From the NCBI RefSeq assembly GCF_014195535.1, contig NZ_JACIBY010000017.1, forward strand, positions 62,001 through 126,000: 64,000 nt of DNA, given 5' to 3'. This DNA comes from Runella defluvii (GTDB taxonomy: Bacteria; Bacteroidota; Bacteroidia; Cytophagales; Spirosomataceae). Positions 58,786-64,000 of this stretch are shown here, piece after piece (position 1 is the first letter of the stretch; each line of letters begins with the position of its first letter). Both the position numbers and the translations under genes were made by a program. The notes under the pieces are model-generated. The model saw nothing but the letters and a program-made list of their open reading frames with translations, was not told the DNA's origin and did not search any database.

Positions 58786-61719
58786 ATGTATTCTATGAAG
58801 CGAAAACGCTCCGAGGCACACAAATTGGTATATAGACTCATTCTCAAATCATTGGTGTTTTGTCTTTGGGGAATAGTGGCAGGAGGGATACAAACGTCCC
58901 AAGCCCAAAACAAAATCGACACTTACTTGTCTTTCCAGGGACAGGCGCGCATGGACAGCCTTTTGTTACTACAACATTTAGTTTGGTACAACATCGACAG
59001 TACCACTGCCTTTGCCCAAATTGATATTATAAAAAAGCATGGTCTTCAGTCCAACGATCAGTTGTTGGCTATTTATGCCGATTTTCTAAAAACCTATTAC
59101 TTATTGGGAGGTAAGCAAAAGAACCTCGAAGCCGCTTATGCTCGTTTTCAGAATGTATCAAAAAAGTTAAAAAAATTACCTGAAAGCGCACTAAAAACAG
59201 CTCTTATGGCTGAGGTGGAACATAGCATGGGCGTGACATTGTACTTGACCCACGACTCTACCAGCAAATGTATCAACCATTTATTAGCCGCTGATTTGGC
59301 CTTTCGGAAAATCGGCTACGAGCATTTTACTTTTGCAGGATACCGTTTTACGTATTTGGCCTTGTATTATTTAAAGCGAGCTTCGGACCCAGAAACCGCC
59401 TTAAAGTACTTAAAAGAAGGCGAGACTTACATTCAGAACGACCCCGTTGATTTTCACCGCATTCAGTTGTACCGCAACATTGCGTTGTGTTTGGTAGAAA
59501 AAAAACAGTACAAAGAGGCCATCCGCTACAATCAATTAGGTATTGCACAGGTGCGTACTCGTAAAGACAGCCTGCGAATTGGCGCTTTAAACGGTAATAT
59601 TGGTGAAATCATTTTAGTCCACTTTCCAAACCCCAAAGAAGCCGAGCCTTACTTTAAAAAAGAGTTGTGGTATCGGCTCCGTTTCAAACCCGACGGTTAT
59701 GGAGACATTTCCAAATTGTACAGTAATTTATGCCAAGTGGCTGGCCATAAACGAAGTCCAGAAGAAGTGGCTCACTATTATAATCAAGCCATAAAAATAG
59801 CCGAGCTCAACACCGACAAGACCGCATGGTACCCCACGCTCAGCGATATTTATCGGAGTAGGATGATTGCCGACACCCTGCTTGGCGATTATAAAAGTGC
59901 ACTAAAGCACGAATTTTTGTTTCAGGATGCACAAAGTAAAATCAAAAAAGAAGACCTAAGCAAGTCAGCGATTGAAGCTTCGGTGCGGTTTGACTCAGAA
60001 AAACTAAAACTGCAAGCCGAACTCGCTAATCAACAAACCCAAAACTCGCGATTTTGGGTTGCGTTTGTTTCTTTGTTATTACTTGTGACGTTGTTGGTGG
60101 GGTATTTTATCTATTATCGCTTGCAAACTCGAAGGGAAGAATTGGCCCGCCAATTGCTGTTTGAGCAAAAAGAAGCGGAACGTTTGGCGGAATTAGACAC
60201 CCTAAAAACCCGATTTTTCACCAACATATCCCACGAGTTTCGTACGCCATTGACGTTGCTTTTATCTCCCCTGCAAGATTTACAAAAGGAGTTTCCTGGG
60301 CGTACTATTTTCCAAATGATGCAGCGAAATGCCGAACGATTACTGTCATTGATTAGTCAGTTGTTGGATTTAAGCAAATTAGAAGCGGGAAAAATGGAGG
60401 TTCAATTGCAAGAAGGCGATTTGTCCCAATTTTTACAGTACATATTTTCTTCGTTTGAATCTCTAGGACAAGACAAAAATATTTTATTCCAATACCAACA
60501 AAGTCGAGAACATCAATTTGCTTATTTTGATGCGGACAAAATTGAAAAAATTACGACCAATTTACTTTCTAACGCTTTTAAATTTACGCCAGAAAATGGA
60601 CGTGTTCAGATACGAGCTGATTATACTGACACTTCATTATTGATAGAAGTAAAAGATTATGGCATTGGGATAGACAAAGAACGTTTACCCAAAATATTTG
60701 AACGTTTTTACCAAATTGACGACAGTACACAACGTCATTATGAAGGAACAGGTGTGGGTTTAGCGTTGGTAAAAGAGCTGGTAGAAGTATTGGGTGGAAC
60801 AATCAGCGTAGCAAGTGAACTAGGACGTGGAACTACCTTTACTATTAGCCTACCTACTGAATTTTTAGATAAAAAACCCGAAAACGGACCAAACACTTTA
60901 CATTTCAACAATACTGCTAAAGTTTCTGACAATGTTTTAGAAAATAAAGCGGCGAATGAAGAAGAGTATCCCGTGTTACTTATTGTAGAAGATAACGCAG
61001 ATTTGCGCGCGTACATTCGGAGTCAGTTTGAATCAACTTTCTTTATTATTGAGGCCAAAGATGGGAAAGATGGATTAGAAAAAGCATTGGAGACTATTCC
61101 AGATTTGGCCATTTGCGACCTGATGATGCCCCATTTGGATGGGTTTGAATTTTGCAAACAGCTCAAAACCGACATGCGAACAAGCCACATTCCAGTCGTG
61201 ATGCTGACTGCAAAAGCCGCCATGGAAGACCGTTTAGTAGGTCTTGAGTTAGGCGCCGACGATTATCTTTCTAAGCCATTCAATACCGATGAATTGCAAA
61301 TTCGGGTTCGTAATTTGATAAAAATCCGTGAAAACATTCACCAAAAATACAACGCGCCAAAACTCTTGACAACGGAAGTTGAGCCAGCAATTCAACCCCA
61401 AACTCATGACAAAGAATTTTTAGAAAAAATCAATCATGTATTAGATAATAATATCAGCAACTCAACCTTTGAAATGGATAATTTAGCTAAAATTTTATCT
61501 ATTTCAAGTACTCAACTTCGTCGAAAACTAAAGGCACTTACAAATCAAACCATTATTGAATACGTAAGAAATTATCGACTTGATAAAGCCGCTCAAATGT
61601 TAAAAAACGGAGATGGCTCTGTTTCTGAAATTGCTTATAAAGTTGGCTTTGAAAGTCTTTCTTATTTCTCAAAAGTATTCCAAGAACGTTTCCAACAAAG
61701 TCCTTCTGATTGGAAATAA
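58786..61719 (+). CDS. Hybrid two-component regulator (TPR sensor, kinase, receiver, AraC HTH)
   Basis: 977 residues in one chain. N-terminal signal/anchor (about 15-40), a helical TPR-like sensor of about 380 residues, a transmembrane helix (423-445), HisKA with H483 (NISHEFRTPLTLLLSPL), HATPase (about 585-690), receiver with D778 (LAICDLMMPHLDG), and a C-terminal AraC-type HTH (IIEYVRNYRLDKAAQMLKNG, VGFESLSYFSKVFQ). This is the HTCS layout of Bacteroidota, but with TPRs instead of the usual Reg_prop propellers. It is divergent from the TonB receptor operon and may control it. A later in-frame ATG at 58795 is possible. Confidence 0.92.
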   Translation: MYSMKRKRSEAHKLVYRLILKSLVFCLWGIVAGGIQTSQAQNKIDTYLSFQGQARMDSLLLLQHLVWYNIDSTTAFAQIDIIKKHGLQSNDQLLAIYADFLKTYYLLGGKQKNLEAAYARFQNVSKKLKKLPESALKTALMAEVEHSMGVTLYLTHDSTSKCINHLLAADLAFRKIGYEHFTFAGYRFTYLALYYLKRASDPETALKYLKEGETYIQNDPVDFHRIQLYRNIALCLVEKKQYKEAIRYNQLGIAQVRTRKDSLRIGALNGNIGEIILVHFPNPKEAEPYFKKELWYRLRFKPDGYGDISKLYSNLCQVAGHKRSPEEVAHYYNQAIKIAELNTDKTAWYPTLSDIYRSRMIADTLLGDYKSALKHEFLFQDAQSKIKKEDLSKSAIEASVRFDSEKLKLQAELANQQTQNSRFWVAFVSLLLLVTLLVGYFIYYRLQTRREELARQLLFEQKEAERLAELDTLKTRFFTNISHEFRTPLTLLLSPLQDLQKEFPGRTIFQMMQRNAERLLSLISQLLDLSKLEAGKMEVQLQEGDLSQFLQYIFSSFESLGQDKNILFQYQQSREHQFAYFDADKIEKITTNLLSNAFKFTPENGRVQIRADYTDTSLLIEVKDYGIGIDKERLPKIFERFYQIDDSTQRHYEGTGVGLALVKELVEVLGGTISVASELGRGTTFTISLPTEFLDKKPENGPNTLHFNNTAKVSDNVLENKAANEEEYPVLLIVEDNADLRAYIRSQFESTFFIIEAKDGKDGLEKALETIPDLAICDLMMPHLDGFEFCKQLKTDMRTSHIPVVMLTAKAAMEDRLVGLELGADDYLSKPFNTDELQIRVRNLIKIRENIHQKYNAPKLLTTEVEPAIQPQTHDKEFLEKINHVLDNNISNSTFEMDNLAKILSISSTQLRRKLKALTNQTIIEYVRNYRLDKAAQMLKNGDGSVSEIAYKVGFESLSYFSKVFQERFQQSPSDWK

Positions 61720-61750
61720 ATTAAAGCCCCCAATAATACTACAAAATAAA

Positions 61751-61790
61751 CTTTCCAAGTTTTAGATATAAGTACCTAAAACTTGGAAAG
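61751..61790. repeat. Palindromic element CTTTCCAAGTTTTAG / CTAAAACTTGGAAAG
   Basis: 15-bp perfect arms with a 10-base loop, in the gap between the convergent hybrid regulator and T9SS protein. It belongs with the CCAAGTTTT palindrome at 39480 and probably ends transcription from both sides. Confidence 0.75.
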
Positions 61791-61824
61791 CCTCAATCAA
61801 CTTTGCTCATTTAATTTACACGTA

Positions 61825-64000
61825 TTATTTCTTAATGACTTTCAAAACCTCCTGTTTGTCATTTGTAATGACTCGTAATAAATACAAACCTTCAGGAAGC
61901 ATTTCAACGTTCATTTCTTCATAATGCGCATTTGTTTCAGGGCTAAAAGTCCGATGCAACACCTGACGACCTGCAACATCCAGCAACGTAGTTTGCACCA
62001 CTTGCCCTTTGCTCTCTTGGACTTTCAAGCGGAGGATATTGGTGACGGGGTTGGGGAGAACGGTGGCGAAAAGCCCGTTATCCGTTATCTGTTTTCCGTT
62101 ATCCGACCCTTGCCCATTTGCCCCTTGCCCTTTGCCATTTGCCCCTTCACTATCCGCTGCACGTGCTGCTCCTACCCCTACCCCATCTCGTGACTGGATA
62201 CGGAACCAGTATTCTTGGTAGGCCAACACGTTGCCTTGCGGTTGACGCGTTGCGGGGTAAATACTGCCCCAACCCTTCATGTCCCAATAACGAATACTCA
62301 ATTTGTACAACCCTTTGGGCAAACCTGCATCGTATGAATTTCCACCCGCACCGTTGTCTTGATAGAATCCGTAGGCAGGGTGGTTTTGGGCATAAAGCTC
62401 CGTCCAGCCTTCACGGTTGGCATACATGAAATACGGCGCGTTGTTTTCGTGCGTGTTGAACGAACGAATTACGCCCATTTCGGGTGTTGCCAACATGTCA
62501 AAGGTCAATGAGCCGTCAGTACTTAATCCGCACGCTTCTACGTTGATAGTCCAGTAGCGTGGAGCCATTTTGTTGACGTTTTCTACGTAATACAACGTCG
62601 GATTCACTTGCGTACTTTGATCCAATTCGGGGCCACCGTCGCGGGTGATGAATTGGCTTGTCCACAACGACTTATCATTCGCAGGTTTCACTGCTGACTT
62701 AGATTCACCAATGTTAATCAACGTCACCACAAACGCATTCCAATAAATATCTTTACGAACACTTTCTGAGCTTTGGCAACCACCTTCAAAGAGGCATTTC
62801 GCCCAATACGTTTGCTTCGTTACGTTGCTAAACGCTACCTCAAAACTTGGCGCTGTAACACCCGTGTTCCAAAACGTCTGACTTCCTGCGGGGCAGTTGG
62901 CTGATATTCTCACCGTTGTACCTGTGCAAACTATCTCTTGGCTTGCCGTAATCACGGGAGCTACCTGCGTTGGGGTTAACGTAAACGTCACTACGTTACT
63001 CTTTTCACTCACGCAACCATTTTCCGTTTGACAACGAGCGTAATACGACGTCGTTTGACTTGGTACGGTTGAAGGAAGACTTGGCAAAGCCACGTTCGTC
63101 GTCGCATTGTACCAAAATGTGCGCAAACTGCCACACGTTGATTGGCCACTGAAACTCGCCGATGGGTTACAACTGCTCGTCGGTGACAATGATACCGTCG
63201 GTGCCGATGGAATGGTGACCAGTTTTAACCGCATTACGCCAGATTCTGATTCCACACACAAAGGCGTTCCGTCTGATTTACGACAACGTACGCGGTAGTT
63301 GTGGAATTGGTTATCCACCAAGCCTACAGGTACGCCCGCGCTGTACTCACCACCATCAACGGAATAAAGTATCACTTCACCAGCTGCACAGTTCGCATTA
63401 AAAGTTAGCGTAGTAGTCACTAGGCTACACACTTCTTTGGTTTCCCCTACGGCAACCATCACGCCGTCCACCAATAGCGACACATTCTGCGGAACAGAGG
63501 CACGATTATTAATCGTCAATTCTATCACGCCCGAATAAGTCGAAGCACAATTGGCGTCGCAAGCAGCTTGGTAGCGGTGGGGTTGGTTATTGGAAGGCTG
63601 GGAAACTGGTGGATTGGTTGACCATCCGCTCCATGCACCACTGCCTACTTGTACACGCCAAACGGGAGTACCCACTACACACAAACCCGTAACGTTAAAC
63701 TGTAAACCGTTCACAGGATTCGCATCCGTATCACAAAGAACGGGATTGTTGCCCTCGTTCAAGGTTTGTTGTAAAGCTAAAAGTGTAATCGTTGGTTTAC
63801 TTTGAACAGCTACGACTGCCGTCGCTGTAACCGCCGAGCAACCGCCCGACGCGGGAATTGTGTACGTTACCGTGTAAGTCCCTGCCGTTGAAGTGCTTGG
63901 ATTAATTGTCCCTGTATTGGCATCGATACTCAAACCTGACGTAGAACTGAATGTTCCACCGCTACCCGTTAAGGTCACCACCGCAGATGTCACACTTTTG
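61825..64000 (-). CDS. Large T9SS-secreted Ig/PKD-like protein (5' end outside window)
   Basis: The frame is open to the right window edge, so the N-terminus is missing; about 725 residues are seen. The visible part is a series of beta-sandwich segments (YTVTYTIPASGGCSAVTATAVV, SYYARCQTENGCVSEKSNVVTFTL and similar) with paired Cys, and ends in a type A sorting domain of the type IX secretion system (NPVTNILRLKVQESKG, LLDVAGRQVLHRTF, MLPEGLYLLRVITNDKQEVLKVIKK). It is exported to the cell surface or released. Part of it near residues 590-620 is a low-complexity Gly/Gln/Asn linker. Probable adhesin or surface structure; the substrate is not clear. Confidence 0.88.
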   Translation of the reverse strand, partial: KSVTSAVVTLTGSGGTFSSTSGLSIDANTGTINPSTSTAGTYTVTYTIPASGGCSAVTATAVVAVQSKPTITLLALQQTLNEGNNPVLCDTDANPVNGLQFNVTGLCVVGTPVWRVQVGSGAWSGWSTNPPVSQPSNNQPHRYQAACDANCASTYSGVIELTINNRASVPQNVSLLVDGVMVAVGETKEVCSLVTTTLTFNANCAAGEVILYSVDGGEYSAGVPVGLVDNQFHNYRVRCRKSDGTPLCVESESGVMRLKLVTIPSAPTVSLSPTSSCNPSASFSGQSTCGSLRTFWYNATTNVALPSLPSTVPSQTTSYYARCQTENGCVSEKSNVVTFTLTPTQVAPVITASQEIVCTGTTVRISANCPAGSQTFWNTGVTAPSFEVAFSNVTKQTYWAKCLFEGGCQSSESVRKDIYWNAFVVTLINIGESKSAVKPANDKSLWTSQFITRDGGPELDQSTQVNPTLYYVENVNKMAPRYWTINVEACGLSTDGSLTFDMLATPEMGVIRSFNTHENNAPYFMYANREGWTELYAQNHPAYGFYQDNGAGGNSYDAGLPKGLYKLSIRYWDMKGWGSIYPATRQPQGNVLAYQEYWFRIQSRDGVGVGAARAADSEGANGKGQGANGQGSDNGKQITDNGLFATVLPNPVTNILRLKVQESKGQVVQTTLLDVAGRQVLHRTFSPETNAHYEEMNVEMLPEGLYLLRVITNDKQEVLKVIKK

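Overview
The window looks like chromosome of a Bacteroidota bacterium, most likely order Cytophagales (a Spirosomaceae/Runella-like organism is my guess; the genus is not proven). The evidence is two CarboxypepD_reg/TonB-dependent receptors, a one-protein hybrid two-component regulator, a type IX secretion sorting tail, a DUF3667 protein, many lipoproteins with LxxC-type signals, and repeated use of the Bacteroidota promoter element TAnnTTTG. No rRNA, tRNA, CRISPR array, insertion sequence or prophage was recognised. Start codons were re-chosen wherever the longest open frame began at TTG or GTG and a better internal ATG existed.

Left part (1-8.1 kb): the end of a nitrous-oxide-reductase maturation cluster (nosD fragment, nosF, nosY), then a fasciclin lipoprotein and a cupin. 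A promoter then starts a four-gene unit: a small Cys-containing membrane protein, a helical lipoprotein, a TonB receptor and an Asp-box protein. Its place beside nos suggests, without proving, a role in metal (copper) handling. From 8.1 to 24.3 kb lies mixed housekeeping: a mutarotase, a nuclease-inhibitor-like protein, an aldehyde dehydrogenase, an SPFH/NfeD pair, a Gfo/Idh/MocA oxidoreductase, pckA, a heme-c/FG-GAP lipoprotein, an EEP-family hydrolase, a class-A-beta-lactamase-like serine hydrolase, a glutamate-synthase-domain protein and dprA. A 37-bp palindromic tandem repeat sits in this stretch.

Middle part (24.3-33.9 kb): a tripartite RND efflux operon (tolC-like, RND pump, membrane fusion protein, lipoprotein) diverges from an OmpR-type response regulator and histidine kinase. 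The region between them is a nested inverted repeat with a perfect 18-bp outer arm beside each promoter. A gene of unknown function and a TetR regulator follow.

The main feature (34.0-47.3 kb) is a complete [NiFe]-hydrogenase island. Both structural subunits resemble the cyanobacterial/mycobacterial group 2a uptake enzymes: the small subunit lacks a Tat signal and the large subunit ends in DSCLVCTVH plus a removable tail. The island holds the maturation protease, two small unrecognised genes, a TPR protein, hypA-B-F-C-D-E, a six-bladed NHL propeller and a nickel-permease-like membrane protein, all on one strand. No membrane anchor or electron-carrier gene is present. Two 18-bp palindromes lie just upstream of its promoter.

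Right part (47.4-64 kb): a DUF151 nuclease-like protein, an aldo/keto reductase, an Rpn-type nuclease with a coding 12-bp repeat, a DegT-type aminotransferase divergent from a nagA-like deacetylase, a DUF3667 protein, and a reverse-strand unit of TonB receptor, NAD(P)-binding protein, LytS-like kinase and LytTR regulator. A divergent hybrid two-component regulator and the C-terminal part of a large T9SS-secreted protein close the window. Three direct repeats at exactly 21-bp spacing upstream of the TonB unit, and a similar set upstream of dprA, have the geometry of LytTR binding sites.
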